Counted from the stretch's first letter, positions 7,236 to 16,486 are shown. The stretch: 64,000 nt of DNA from Streptomyces sp. YPW6 (GCF_018866325.1 NZ_CP076457.1:3259001-3323000), one strand, 5' to 3'. Numbers and translations: made by a program. Notes: generated from the letters alone by a model not told the origin.

Positions 7236-9746
7236 CTACTCATGGGAGCGAACGAGTTCGACCGGCCGGGTCCGCAGAGCGGACAGAGCCGGCAGAACGG
7301 CGGAACCCGCGGCCAGGACTGCGGCGGCCGCGACGACGAGGCCGAGCATCGCCCACGGCACCACGACGGCGGACGTGACACCCAGCAACGCCAGCGCGCC
7401 CCGGACCACCAGGAGGTTCACCGCGGCGACCAGACCCCCGAGCACCGCGCCCACCCCGACCGCCGTCACCGCTTCGGCCATGACGAGCCGCAGGACCTGC
7501 GGGACGGTGGCCCCGGCGAGCCGGAGCACGGCGAGGTCGCGCGCCCGGCCGGAGGTGGCCATGACCAGAGTGTTGGCCAGGGCGGTCCCGGTGGAGAGCA
7601 GAGCGATGCCGAGGATCATGCGCAGGCCCGTGCGGGTGTGGTCGTCCGGTCCGGGGGCGGTCGGGGCCGACCACGCGGCGCGGGTCGCCACCCGCGCACC
7701 GGAGTCGACAGCGGCGGTGCGCAGCGCGGCGGCGACGGAGCGCCGGTCGCCACCTCCGGCGACCTTGACGTCGATCCGGTCGACGTCCGCGCCCCCGGCG
7801 TTGCGCGGGGTGACGTAGACGCCGTTGCCACCGGTGCCCGTGGCCAGGACGGCGGCGATCCTCAGCGACCTCTCGCTCCCGTCGCCGAGCCAGACGGTGA
7901 CCCGGTCACCGACCCGGGTGGTCAGCCACTCCTCGTTGACGACGATCGAGCCGTCGTCGAGATCGGCGAGCCGGCCGGCCGTCACGGGCGGCCTCGCCAC
8001 GGCTGCCAGCCGGACGGGGTCGACCGCGCGTGCCTCGGAGGAGACGAGGGCCGTGTTCTCTTCGAGGACCGTGACGGCCGTGGACCGCGAGGCGCTGACC
8101 ACGGCCCCCTCGATGTCCCCCACCCGCTCCAGCAAGGCGGGTGCGAGGGGCCTGTCCTCCTGCCCCGGGGTCACCACGAAGTCGGCGGTCGTGGCCGTAC
8201 GCGCCTCGGTGGCCCTGGCCTCCTCCAGCGTGGCGACCGTTCCCGCCAGGGAGGCGGCGAGGGCGACGGTGATGAGGACGGGCGCGGCGACGGCGGCGGT
8301 CCTGCGGACCCCCGCCGCGGTGTTCTCCCTGACGAGAACGCCAGTGGCACCGGTGAGCCGCGCGGGCAGCCAGGTCAGCAGCCGGCCGACCGGGCGCACC
8401 AGGACCGGAGCGAGGAGGGCGCAGCCGACGATGAGGAGCATGGGCCGGGTGACGTAGGACTTGCGGCCCAGCAGGTCACCGGGGTCGGTCGCCAACGCCA
8501 GGGCGGGCAGCCCCAGTCCGAGGAGCAGGGCGAGGACGGCGGCCACCCAGCGGCTCACCGGCATCACGCGGCTGTCGACGGCCGCCTCGCGCAGCGCCTC
8601 GGTCGGGGCGGTCCGCCCGGCCCGGTGGCAGGAGACGAGCGCGGCAGCGGTGGCCACGAGCACGCCGGTCCAGAAGGCCGTGTGGAGCGGCCAGGACGGC
8701 TCCCCGAGCGCGAACCAGGGTGGGGCGAGGCCCGCATCCGTCATCCGGCGTACCAGCAGGGGCGCTCCTCCGGACCCCAGCAGGACGCCCGCCGCCGAGG
8801 CCGCCACCCCGATGAGGACGGATTCGGCGAGGACCGTGCGGCGGATCTGGCCGGGCGTCGCACCGGCGGTGCGCAACAGCCCGAACTCCCGCCGCCGTTG
8901 GGCCACGGCGTACGAGAACGTCGAGGCCACGACGGCGGCGGAGACGAACAGGGTGATTCCCGCGGCCGTGCCGAGCAGCGCGTTGAGGGAGACCAGGTCC
9001 CTGGCATCGCGGTCGGGGTCGGGATCGGCGCGGCGGCGGTCGTGGCCGGTGAGGACGTCCATGCCGCTGCCCGGCCCCAGTGCGTCGCGTACGGCGGTGG
9101 CGTCGGCGTGCACGACCAGGGCGTCGATGTCCGGGGAGATCCGGGCGGCCTCGTCGTCGGTGAAGAAGACGGCGTTCTCGAAGCCCCGGCCGGCGACGGT
9201 GCCGACGACGGTCCGGGCCTCACTCCCGGCCGGGGTGCGGACCCGGAGGCGGTCCCCGGTACGGAACCGGGTGCCGCCGGACCCGGTGGTGACGACGACC
9301 TCGCCGGGGGCGGCGGGGGCTCGGCCGGTGGTCAGGCGGTACGGGGCGGCAGCGGCGACGGACCACGGATGTCCGACGCGGGCACCGCCGTCCTCGGCGG
9401 TGCCACCGGAACCAGCAGGACGAGGGGGCATGACGTCCACCGGGAACGACCGGTCCTCCACCGTCCCCCCGAGAGTGGACAGCTGAGCGGCGAGGCCGGG
9501 CGGTACCGGGCCCGGCCGGGCCAGGGGCGCGGTCCTGGTACCGGTCGGGGTGTCGACCCGGAGGAGGCCGTCGGCCCGGACGACGACGGGAGCGGCGGCG
9601 AACCGTTCGGGGCCCCGCTCCGGGGCGTCGAACGTCGCGGCGAGGGCGAGACCGGTGGCGGCGATGAGCCCCACGCCCAGAACCAGGGCGACGAGCGACC
9701 CGGCGAAGGTGACCCAGCGCAACCGGATTCCGTGGAGCGCGAGCAT
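7236..9746 (-). CDS. ABC transporter permease, FtsX/MacB type
   Basis: This is an 836-residue membrane protein with two FtsX-type units. A first transmembrane helix near the N-terminus (LVALVLGVGLIAATGLAL) is followed by a large extracytoplasmic domain, a helix cluster in the middle, a second soluble domain, and a C-terminal cluster ending ALRTRPVELVRSHE. Such permeases work as mechanotransmitters or exporters with a LolD/MacB-like ATPase, here the upstream gene. Its ATG overlaps the ATPase stop by one base (TGATG), indicating coupling; an in-frame GTG six bases earlier is an alternative. The divergent two-component system probably regulates it. Substrate unknown. Confidence 0.92.
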   Translation of the reverse strand: MLALHGIRLRWVTFAGSLVALVLGVGLIAATGLALAATFDAPERGPERFAAAPVVVRADGLLRVDTPTGTRTAPLARPGPVPPGLAAQLSTLGGTVEDRSFPVDVMPPRPAGSGGTAEDGGARVGHPWSVAAAAPYRLTTGRAPAAPGEVVVTTGSGGTRFRTGDRLRVRTPAGSEARTVVGTVAGRGFENAVFFTDDEAARISPDIDALVVHADATAVRDALGPGSGMDVLTGHDRRRADPDPDRDARDLVSLNALLGTAAGITLFVSAAVVASTFSYAVAQRRREFGLLRTAGATPGQIRRTVLAESVLIGVAASAAGVLLGSGGAPLLVRRMTDAGLAPPWFALGEPSWPLHTAFWTGVLVATAAALVSCHRAGRTAPTEALREAAVDSRVMPVSRWVAAVLALLLGLGLPALALATDPGDLLGRKSYVTRPMLLIVGCALLAPVLVRPVGRLLTWLPARLTGATGVLVRENTAAGVRRTAAVAAPVLITVALAASLAGTVATLEEARATEARTATTADFVVTPGQEDRPLAPALLERVGDIEGAVVSASRSTAVTVLEENTALVSSEARAVDPVRLAAVARPPVTAGRLADLDDGSIVVNEEWLTTRVGDRVTVWLGDGSERSLRIAAVLATGTGGNGVYVTPRNAGGADVDRIDVKVAGGGDRRSVAAALRTAAVDSGARVATRAAWSAPTAPGPDDHTRTGLRMILGIALLSTGTALANTLVMATSGRARDLAVLRLAGATVPQVLRLVMAEAVTAVGVGAVLGGLVAAVNLLVVRGALALLGVTSAVVVPWAMLGLVVAAAAVLAAGSAVLPALSALRTRPVELVRSHE

Positions 9747-10606
9747 CAGCACGGGGCCACTCCCGCGGTTCCGGCTGCCGCGGCAGCCGTGGCAGCCGCA
9801 TCGACCCCCGCGCCCTCAACGCCCTCAACGTCCTCAACACCCGAGAGCGCCGTCATCCGCGCGGCGACCCGCTCCGCCGAGGGCGCCTCCAGTTCGTCCC
9901 TGATCCGGCCGTCGGCGAGGAAGAGGACGCGGTCGGCGAAGGAGGCGGCGACCGGGTCGTGGGTCACCATGATCACGGTGCGCCCGTCGTCGGTCATCGC
10001 CCGCAGGAGGCCGAGTACCCCCCGCCCGGCGGTGGAGTCCAGGGCGCCGGTCGGCTCGTCGCCGAAGAGGACGTCGGGCCGGGCGACCAGGGCGCGGGCG
10101 ATGGCCACCCGCTGCTGCTGGCCGCCGGAGAGCTCCCCGGGCCGATGGCGGGCCCGGTCGCGCAGCCCGACCCGGTCCAGCGCGTCGAGCACCTCCGACC
10201 TGCGCGACCGGCGTCCGGCGAGTCTCAGCGGCAGGGCCACGTTCTGCGCTGCGGTCAGGGAGGGCAACAGGTTGAACGCCTGGAAGACGAAGCCGATCCG
10301 TTCCCGGCGCAGCCGGGTCAGCCGGCCCTCGCTCAGCCCGGTCAGATCGGTGTCGCCGAGCAGCACCCGGCCGGCGGTCGGCCGGTCCAGGCCCGCGGCG
10401 CAGTGCAGGAGCGTGGACTTGCCGGAGCCGGAGGGGCCCATGACGGCGGTGAACGTACCCCGGCGGATGGTGAGGCTGACGTCGTCGAGCGCCTTCACGA
10501 CGCTGCCGTCCCTGGTGCCTCCACCGTAGGAACGGGTCACGGACCGAAGCCGAAGGGCCGCCGTCACACCCGTGCCGGCAGGAGCTGCTGGATTCATGGC
10601 CTCCAC
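9746..10606 (-). CDS. ABC transporter ATP-binding protein, LolD/MacB family
   Basis: This 286-residue ATPase has Walker A GPSGSGKS, a Q-loop in FVFQAFNLLPSLTA, the signature LSGGQQQR, Walker B VLFGDEPTGALD and the switch histidine in VTHD. These place it in the MacB/LolD/FtsE group that partners FtsX-type permeases. The C-terminal 30 residues are an alanine/glycine/valine-rich extension with no recognised domain. The start is uncertain: GTG at 10606 or ATG at 10597, the latter only two bases after GGAGG. It is the first gene of a two-gene operon divergent from a histidine kinase, with a long palindrome in the shared promoter region. Confidence 0.93.
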   Translation of the reverse strand: MEAMNPAAPAGTGVTAALRLRSVTRSYGGGTRDGSVVKALDDVSLTIRRGTFTAVMGPSGSGKSTLLHCAAGLDRPTAGRVLLGDTDLTGLSEGRLTRLRRERIGFVFQAFNLLPSLTAAQNVALPLRLAGRRSRRSEVLDALDRVGLRDRARHRPGELSGGQQQRVAIARALVARPDVLFGDEPTGALDSTAGRGVLGLLRAMTDDGRTVIMVTHDPVAASFADRVLFLADGRIRDELEAPSAERVAARMTALSGVEDVEGVEGAGVDAAATAAAAAGTAGVAPC

Positions 10607-10650
10607 TCAACCGGTGGCTCCGGCAGCGCACATCGCAGCGAGGCGGAGTC

Positions 10651-10678
10651 CTGAGGGTGGAGCCAGCTCCACCCTCAG
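10651..10678. promoter_or_regulatory. 28-bp perfect palindrome between the ABC operon and the two-component operon
   Basis: CTGAGGGTGGAGC and its exact complement meet around a two-base centre. It lies 45 bp upstream of the ABC ATPase start and 54 bp upstream of the kinase start, in the 125-bp divergent intergenic region. This is a likely operator for the LuxR-type response regulator encoded next door; that link is inference. Confidence 0.65.
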
Positions 10679-10731
10679 GGGGCAGAGAGCAGGGTGGCCG
10701 CCCGCGAGAACCGTCTCGTAACGTGCCGGGC

Positions 10732-12042
10732 ATGCTCACCCCCAGCCCATCGGCCCTGCCATCACCGGGCTCCGCTCCCCCGCCTCTCAGGGCCGCGCTC
10801 TACCTCCTCACCAGCGTGCCCCTCGGTGCCGTGACGCTGGTCGCGCTGCTCCTGCTGGCCGGTGCGGGCAGCGCGCTGGCGGTGCTCGTCATCGGGGTGC
10901 CGCTGCTGCTGACGCTCGTCCTGTCCGGTATCCCGCTGGCCGCGCTGGAGCGGCGCAGGCTCCGGCTGATCGACCCGGTGCCGCTCGCGGATCCGCACGG
11001 CGATCCGCCCGCGCCGGGCCTGACCGCCTGGCTGCGGACCAGGCTCCAGGAACGTTGTACCTGGCGGGAGTTGGCGTACGCACTGCTGTTCGCGTTCGTT
11101 CTGTGGCCGTTGGAGGCGATGGCGGTCGGCACGGTCCTCTTGGTCTGCGGCGGGCTGATCGGGACGCCGGTGATGATGGCCGCGGGCGGGGACGGGGAGG
11201 CCAGGGTCCTGAAGCTCTGGCTCGCCGAGTCCTGGCCGGAGGCGTTCGCGGCGCTGGTGGCGGGGGTGGTGCTGCTGCCACTGCTGACCTGGCCGCTGAG
11301 GTTCGTCGCCCGGGGCCGCGGCGTACTGACACGGGCCCTGCTCTCCCCGCCGGACGCCGCGCTCGGCTCCCGGATCGCGGAGCTGGACCGGTCGCGGACG
11401 CGGCTCGTGGACGCGTTCGAGGCGGAGCGCCGCCGTATCGAGCGCGATCTGCACGACGGCGCGCAGCAGCGGCTGGTGGCGCTCTCCATGACGCTGGGCC
11501 TCGCCCGGCTGGAGAAGCCCGCCGAGCCCTTGGGCGGGCTTCTGGAGCGGGCGCACGAGGAGGCGTCGGCCGCACTGGTGGAGATCCGGGAGCTGATCCA
11601 CGGCATCCATCCCCACGTCCTCACCGACCGGGGCCTGGTGGCCGCCGTCGAGGACCTGGCGGACCGCTCACCGGTCCCGGTCGACGTGCGGCTGACCGTA
11701 CCGGGGCGACTGCTCGAAGCCGTCGAGACCGCCGTGTACTTCGCGGTGAGCGAGGCGCTGGTAAACGTGGCGAAGCACAGCGGGGCGACCCGGGTGACGG
11801 TGACCGGCGGGACCTCGCACGGGCGGCTGACGGTGACGGTCGAGGACGACGGGCACGGCGGCGCGCGACTGGGCGGCGGCGGGACCGCAGCCCATGACGG
11901 CAGCGGCGGCGGGACGGGGCTCCAGGGCGTGGCCGATCGGCTCTCGGTGCTGGGCGGCACCCTGCTACTCTCCAGTCCGCCCGCGGGGCCGACGGTGTTT
12001 CGGCTGGAGGTCCCCTGCCCGCCCTCGGATTCGAGGACCTGA
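10732..12042 (+). CDS. Sensor histidine kinase (NarL/DesK-type, HisKA_3)
   Basis: This 436-residue membrane kinase has an N-terminal half with about four transmembrane helices in two hairpin pairs and no sizeable external sensor domain. The dimerisation motif ERDLHDGAQQRL places the phosphoacceptor at His241. The HATPase_c domain shows an N-box (SEALVNVAKHSGA) and a glycine-rich GTGLQGVADRL lid. It would phosphorylate the response regulator encoded immediately downstream, whose ATG overlaps this stop (TGATG). ATG at 10732 is preferred to an in-frame upstream start that would run into the palindrome. Membrane-perturbation sensing for the divergent ABC exporter is plausible but unproven. Confidence 0.93.
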   Translation: MLTPSPSALPSPGSAPPPLRAALYLLTSVPLGAVTLVALLLLAGAGSALAVLVIGVPLLLTLVLSGIPLAALERRRLRLIDPVPLADPHGDPPAPGLTAWLRTRLQERCTWRELAYALLFAFVLWPLEAMAVGTVLLVCGGLIGTPVMMAAGGDGEARVLKLWLAESWPEAFAALVAGVVLLPLLTWPLRFVARGRGVLTRALLSPPDAALGSRIAELDRSRTRLVDAFEAERRRIERDLHDGAQQRLVALSMTLGLARLEKPAEPLGGLLERAHEEASAALVEIRELIHGIHPHVLTDRGLVAAVEDLADRSPVPVDVRLTVPGRLLEAVETAVYFAVSEALVNVAKHSGATRVTVTGGTSHGRLTVTVEDDGHGGARLGGGGTAAHDGSGGGTGLQGVADRLSVLGGTLLLSSPPAGPTVFRLEVPCPPSDSRT

Positions 12043-12686
12043 TGCTCCGCGTCGTAATGGCCGAGGACAGCGTGCTCCTGCGCGAGGGCCTGGCCGGCCT
12101 CCTGGAACGCTTCGGACACCGGGTCCTGGCGGCGGTGGGGACCGCCGAGGAACTCGACGCCGCCACCCTGGAGCACCGCCCGGACATCGTGGTGACCGAC
12201 GTCCGGATGCCACCCGGTTTCAGGGACGAGGGCCTGCGGGCCGCCGTCGCGCTGCGCGCGAAGCTGCCCGGGCTGCCGGTCCTGGTGCTGAGCCAGTACG
12301 TCCAGCGCACCTACGCGGAGGACCTGCTGGCCACCTCGGACGGTACGGGGGTGGGCTATCTGCTCAAGGAACGCATCGGCCATGTCGAGGAGTTCGCCGA
12401 CGCGCTGCGCCGGGTGGCCGAGGGCGGCACGGTGGTGGACCCCGAGGTCGTACGGCAGTTGATCCGGCACCGCCGTGATCCGCTCGCCCGGCTCACCGCC
12501 CGCGAGCTGGAGGTGCTCGCCCTGATGGCGGAGGGCCGGTCCAACGCGTCCGTCGCCGAGGCCCTGCACGTCGGCGAGGGCACGGTCAGCAAGCACTTCG
12601 GCTCGATCCTCACCAAGCTCGGCCTCCACGTCTCGGACGCCACCAACCGACGGGTGCTGGCGGTCCTGGCCTTCCTGCGCGGCTGA
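12042..12686 (+). CDS. Two-component response regulator, NarL/LuxR family
   Basis: This 214-residue protein has a receiver domain with acidic pocket (E8, D9), phosphoacceptor Asp53 in DIVVTDVRMPPG and the conserved lysine in YLLKERIG. A LuxR-type HTH follows (LTARELEVLALMAEGRSN, then VGEGTVSKHF). It is translationally coupled to the kinase. By analogy with Streptomyces kinase/regulator pairs divergent from ABC operons, it probably binds the shared intergenic region and controls the FtsX-type transporter. Confidence 0.95.
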   Translation: MLRVVMAEDSVLLREGLAGLLERFGHRVLAAVGTAEELDAATLEHRPDIVVTDVRMPPGFRDEGLRAAVALRAKLPGLPVLVLSQYVQRTYAEDLLATSDGTGVGYLLKERIGHVEEFADALRRVAEGGTVVDPEVVRQLIRHRRDPLARLTARELEVLALMAEGRSNASVAEALHVGEGTVSKHFGSILTKLGLHVSDATNRRVLAVLAFLRG

Positions 12687-12781
12687 CCCCCGCGCTCTCC
12701 CCACACCTCACATCGCCCCCACGCCTCCCCCTCCACCCGAGCTTGACAGCCATTCCCTCACAACTCCATGATTCCATTAAT

Positions 12782-12796
12782 TGATTCATTGAATCA
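12782..12796. promoter_or_regulatory. TGATTCA-T-TGAATCA palindrome upstream of the ABC/GntR operon
   Basis: A 7-bp inverted repeat around a single base lies about 40 bp upstream of the ABC ATPase start. It sits in an unusually AT-rich stretch (about 12765-12800) in this GC-rich genome, as expected of a promoter with a repressor site. The YtrA-type GntR protein encoded as the third gene is the natural candidate to bind it (inference). GGATCAC is also directly repeated just downstream. Confidence 0.5.
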
Positions 12797-12835
12797 CGAT
12801 GACGGATCACGGATCACGGAACCGAGGTGAGGCGC

Positions 12836-13780
12836 GTGGCAGACACGAACACCCCGAACGCGACGTCCGGCAACTGGGCGCTGGAAGCCCGCGGCCTGGG
12901 CAGGCGCTACCGGCGCGGCTGGGCGCTGCGCGACTGCTCCTTCCGCATCCCGGCCGGCCGCATCTGCGGTCTGGTCGGCCCGAACGGAGCCGGCAAGAGC
13001 ACCCTGCTCGGGCTGGCCACGCGGCAGGTGCAGCCGACCACCGGCGACCTGCGCGTCTTCGGCGTACCGGTCGACGACCCCGCCGTGCTGCCCCGGGTCG
13101 CGTTCCTCGGCCAGGACAAGCCGCTGTTCAAGCGGTTCACCGTGGCGGAGACGCTGCGGATGGGCGCCGAGCTGAACCCCGGCTGGGACGCGGCCGCGGC
13201 CGAGCGGATCGTCCGCGCGGGCAACGTCCCGCCGGAGGCGAAGGTCGGCACGCTCTCCGGCGGCCAGCGCACCCGGGTGGCCTTCGCGCTCGCCTTCGGC
13301 AAGCGGCCCGACCTGCTGCTCCTGGACGAGCCGATGGCGGACCTCGACCCGCTGGCCCGGGACGAGATGAGCACCCTGCTGATGGCGGAGGCCGTCGAGC
13401 GCGGCACCACGGTGGTGATGTCCTCGCACCTGCTGACCGAGCTGGAGGACATGTGCGACTACCTGCTGGTCGTCTCCGAGGGCCGGATCCGCATGGCCGG
13501 TGACGCCGACGCGCTCGTACCGGCCCACACCCTGGTCACCGGGGTGTCCCGGAACGGCTCACTGCCGCCCGAACTGGCCGCCCACACCGTCGTCGAATCG
13601 CGCGTACAGGGACGGCAGTTCCAGGCGATGATCCGGCCGGCGGGCCCGCTCCCGGCCGACTGGGAGAGGGCCGAACCCTCGCTGGAGGAAGTCCTCCTCG
13701 CCCATCTCCGCTCACCGGACGCGCCCCCGCTCTACACCCAGGGCGCCCGCATCGACACCGAAGGGACCCAGGCAGCATGA
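12836..13780 (+). CDS. ABC transporter ATP-binding protein (CcmA/YtrB-like)
   Basis: The protein is about 314 residues with Walker A VGPNGAGKS, a signature LSGGQRTRV, Walker B LLLLDEPMADLD and a switch histidine in MSSHL. The C-terminal 80 residues form a DrrA/CcmA-type extension. It drives the ABC-2 permease encoded by the next gene, whose ATG overlaps its stop (ATGA). GTG at 12836 is preferred, with GGTGAGG just upstream; an in-frame GTG at 12827 is possible. With the downstream YtrA-family regulator the set resembles the ytr-type operons that respond to cell-envelope antibiotics. The substrate cannot be read from sequence. Confidence 0.92.
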   Translation: MADTNTPNATSGNWALEARGLGRRYRRGWALRDCSFRIPAGRICGLVGPNGAGKSTLLGLATRQVQPTTGDLRVFGVPVDDPAVLPRVAFLGQDKPLFKRFTVAETLRMGAELNPGWDAAAAERIVRAGNVPPEAKVGTLSGGQRTRVAFALAFGKRPDLLLLDEPMADLDPLARDEMSTLLMAEAVERGTTVVMSSHLLTELEDMCDYLLVVSEGRIRMAGDADALVPAHTLVTGVSRNGSLPPELAAHTVVESRVQGRQFQAMIRPAGPLPADWERAEPSLEEVLLAHLRSPDAPPLYTQGARIDTEGTQAA

Positions 13781-14772
13781 GCGGCACCACCCTCACCGAG
13801 AAGCCCGGAAAGCCCGCGGGCCGCTCCGGGCTCGGCTCGGGACGACGCCTGTTGCGCGGTCTCCCCTGGCTCGTCGTCCGCCAGCACCGGGTCGCGCTCG
13901 CCTGCGTCCTCGGCCTCACTCTGCTCACCGCGCTCTGGATCGTGTACGAGCGCCACGAGCTGGTGCAGTTGCTCGACGCGAAGGGCTGGCCGGAGAACGA
14001 CCCCGGCCGGCCGATGGACGACAACCGCAGCTACAACTACATCACCAGCATCATCAACGGCCTGCCGCTGATCCTCGCCGTCTTCGTCGGCGCCCCGCTG
14101 ATCGCGGGTGACCAGGAGAGCGGTACCGCACAGCTCGTCACCACCCAGTCCGTGACCCGCCGCCAGTGGCTGACCGCCAAGCTGGGCCTGGCCTACACCC
14201 TCGCGCTGGTCTCCGGCGTGGTGCTCTCGGCCCTGTTCACCTGGTGGTGGAAGCCGCACCGCTCCCTCTTTCTCAGCGAGTGGATCGACGGCGTCATCTT
14301 CGACAACACCGGCCCCGTCCTCCCCGCCTTCCTGCTCTTCCTCACCGCCGCGGGCATCACCATCGGCGCCCTGGTCCGCCGGATGCTCCCGGCGATGGTG
14401 GGCGCGTTCTTCTTCACGGCGGTCACCACCCTGTTCGTCTGGGACGAGATCCGCGTACGGCTCGGCTCCCCGAAGATGTTCACGTACCCGATGGACACCG
14501 AGCTCCCCGCACGCTTCAACGACGCGTACGAACTGGACCGCTGGGTCGGCAGCGCGGACGGCACCCTGTACGGCTGGGGCACCTGCGCCAAGGCGACCGA
14601 GAAGGCGCAGAACGCGTGCATCGAGGAGCACGGCATCGTCAACGACGTGATCAAGTACCTCGACCACGGCCAGATGGCGACGATGCAGTGGACCGCGGCG
14701 GGCATCCTCCTCGCCGGAACGATCCTGCTCACCGCGTTCACCCTCTGGTGGACCACGCGCCGCCCGCTGTGA
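13777..14772 (+). CDS. ABC-2 type transporter permease
   Basis: This 331-residue integral membrane protein has about six predicted helices: one near residue 30-55 (VALACVLGLTLLTALWIVY), further helices around 90-115 and 140-220, and a last one at the C-terminus (TAAGILLAGTILLTAF). A soluble loop of about 90 residues precedes the final helix. The helix arrangement and the partner ATPase place it among ABC-2 exporters. It overlaps the ATPase gene by four bases and is followed 55 bp later by the GntR regulator, so the three genes are probably one operon. Confidence 0.88.
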   Translation: MSGTTLTEKPGKPAGRSGLGSGRRLLRGLPWLVVRQHRVALACVLGLTLLTALWIVYERHELVQLLDAKGWPENDPGRPMDDNRSYNYITSIINGLPLILAVFVGAPLIAGDQESGTAQLVTTQSVTRRQWLTAKLGLAYTLALVSGVVLSALFTWWWKPHRSLFLSEWIDGVIFDNTGPVLPAFLLFLTAAGITIGALVRRMLPAMVGAFFFTAVTTLFVWDEIRVRLGSPKMFTYPMDTELPARFNDAYELDRWVGSADGTLYGWGTCAKATEKAQNACIEEHGIVNDVIKYLDHGQMATMQWTAAGILLAGTILLTAFTLWWTTRRPL

Positions 14773-14827
14773 CCACCCGCCCCGTCCTCTACGTAAAGTG
14801 TCGGCAATCGAGCGGAAGGTGAAGTCC

Positions 14828-15223
14828 GTGGTCGTGTTCCGCATCGACCGGCGCAGTGGAGTGGCGACCTACCTCCAGATCGTCCGGCAGGTCGAGCAGG
14901 CGCTGCGCATGGGCGCGCTGGAGGAGGGCGACCGGCTCCCCACCGCCGCCCAGGTCGCCGCGACCACGAAGGTCAACCCCAACACGACCCTCAAGGCCTA
15001 CCGCGAACTGGAGCGCATGGGCCTGGCCGAGGTACGCCAGGGGGCGGGCACGTTCATCACCCGCACCCTCGCCCAGCCCCAGTCCGGCCCCGACTCACCG
15101 CTGCGCACCGCCCTCACGGACTGGCTGGACCGGGCCCGCGCCGAGGGCCTCACCGGTCAGGACGTCACGGCCCTGTTCCACGCGGCGTTCGAGAGCGCGT
15201 ACCCGGGCGAGACGCCGGACTGA
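14828..15223 (+). CDS. GntR-family transcriptional regulator, YtrA subfamily
   Basis: This short GntR protein of 131 residues has an N-terminal winged helix (TYLQIVRQVEQALRMGALEEGD, then QVAATTKVNPNTTLKAYREL) and a C-terminal dimerisation stretch of only about 50 residues. That short effector domain is typical of YtrA-type regulators linked to ABC transporters. GTG at 14828 follows GGAAGGTGAAG; in-frame starts at 14798 and 14822 are less well placed. It probably represses its own operon through an upstream palindrome. Confidence 0.9.
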   Translation: MVVFRIDRRSGVATYLQIVRQVEQALRMGALEEGDRLPTAAQVAATTKVNPNTTLKAYRELERMGLAEVRQGAGTFITRTLAQPQSGPDSPLRTALTDWLDRARAEGLTGQDVTALFHAAFESAYPGETPD

Positions 15224-15296
15224 CCGATCGAGGCACCGGACCGGCGGGCCGCCTCGGTCACCCGGCGGACGCGGTCCGGGAACGCCCCGCGGTGGT

Positions 15297-15665
15297 TCAC
15301 ACCCGCTCAGGGCAGGAGGGCTCCGTCCACTCGGGCGAAGGGGCTGCCCCCTCTCGTGCCGTGGCCGCGGCGTCGGCGAGGCCGTCCAGGAGGTCGCGCA
15401 GAGCGGCCACGGTCGGCCCGTCCGTGAGCCGGCCGTCCTCGATCTTCCGCGTGGCCTGCGAAATACGCAGATCCTGCGGGATCACCTGAGCTCCCATCAC
15501 GGTGAGCGTCTGCGCCAGCCAGGCCCGGGCGTTGCCACCGCCGGTGGTCGAGGTGGACGCGCTGACCAGAGCCACCGGCTTGGCGGCGATCTCACCTCCC
15601 CCGACCATCCATTCCAGCGCGTTCTTCAGCACTCCGGACGTGCCGTGGGCGTACTCGGGAGCCGG
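15297..15665 (-). pseudogene. NADPH-dependent FMN reductase remnant (N-terminus missing)
   Basis: From about 15656 leftward the frame reads PEYAHGTSGVLKNALEWM, the conserved mid-region of NADPH-dependent FMN reductases, then ALVSASTSTTGGGNARAWL and a plausible C-terminus. The first 70 or so residues of the family, including the flavin-binding GSxR motif, are absent. The frame instead runs into unrelated sequence belonging to a kinase-like tail on the other strand. I read this as a gene truncated by a deletion or recombination junction near 15660. Confidence 0.65.
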
Positions 15666-15810
15666 TGGCGCGGTGGGACTCACTGATCGAGACCGCTACG
15701 GACCGGGTGACGGACGCCTACGCATCCTTCCCGATGCATCGCGTCGACACCACAGGGCGCAGCCCCGACGAGGTCCTCCGAGTGATCACGGATACCGATA
15801 CGCAAGGAGC
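15665..15810 (+). pseudogene. C-terminal remnant of a P-loop kinase-like protein
   Basis: The frame from 15665 gives SLIETATDRVTDAYASFP followed by HRVDTTGRSPDEVLRVI, which looks like the last 45 residues of an AAA/adenylate-kinase-like ATPase. There is no upstream part: the opposite-strand reductase remnant begins at the same junction. The family is a weak guess from a short stretch. It runs directly toward the methyltransferase remnant, so kinase, methyltransferase and CYTH protein may once have been a single operon. Confidence 0.4.
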
Positions 15811-15818
15811 GCACCCCC

Positions 15819-16486
15819 CTGCAGACTCAGAGCCTGTGGGAGCACACCCTCACGTTCTTCCCGCAGTTCCTCGCCACGCTGCGGGAACGTGTCGCGCCTG
15901 ACGCCACCGTCGCGGTGGTCGGCGCGAGCGACGGCAAGTTCGTCCTGCCCCTCGCCGCCGCCGGATACCGCGTCGTCGCCATCTAACGCGACGCGGTCGC
16001 CCTCCACGGGGGCGACGTCCACCTCCCGGGTGACAGCCAGGCCCACGCACTGGGACTGATCGATCGCCTGAAGCTCGAAGAGCTCCACGAACGCGTAGAG
16101 GTCGTTGAGGACGATGTCCTGGACGGTCAACCTCTGGGCCTGCAGTGCGACGCGGTCTGGACGAGCTGCTCGTGGCACTACAGTGCCAACCACCACCGCC
16201 CGCTCGGCGAGTTCGTCGACCGCATGCAGCGCCTGGTCCGCCCAGGCGGCCTGTTCGGCGCGGAATTCATGATGCCCGTCGAAAGACGCCACCACATGAT
16301 CGAGCACTACACCCCCCCCGGAACGCCTCCACCCCCACTTCATCGGCGACTGGGAAGTCCTGCTCACCCTGCGCACCACCGAATTCACCGAGCAGCCCCA
16401 CGTCGGCCAGCTGCACGACCACACCCACCCACCGCATGGGCCTGCTGCTCGCGGCCCGGACGTTCACCCTCACCGACCACTTCTGA
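15819..16486 (+). pseudogene. Class I SAM-dependent methyltransferase pseudogene
   Basis: One frame reads SLWEHTLTFFPQFLATL and the motif VAVVGASDGKFVLPLAAAGY, but is cut by TAA at 15984 where an acidic codon would be expected (AI-stop-RDAV). It resumes through DAVWTSCSWHYSANHH and VRPGGLFGAEFMMPV. At a C8 run near 16310-16320 the frame is lost and continues in another frame (HFIGDWEVLLTL), then shifts again near 16430 before ending LLLAARTFTLTDHF. The expected ATG is CTG. One nonsense codon and two frameshifts make this a decayed gene. Confidence 0.75.

Noticed and set aside
6624..10529. 1301-residue plus-strand frame opposite otsB, the FtsX permease and the ABC ATPase
   Set aside because: Gly/Asp/Arg-rich low-complexity product, exactly antisense to three clear genes.
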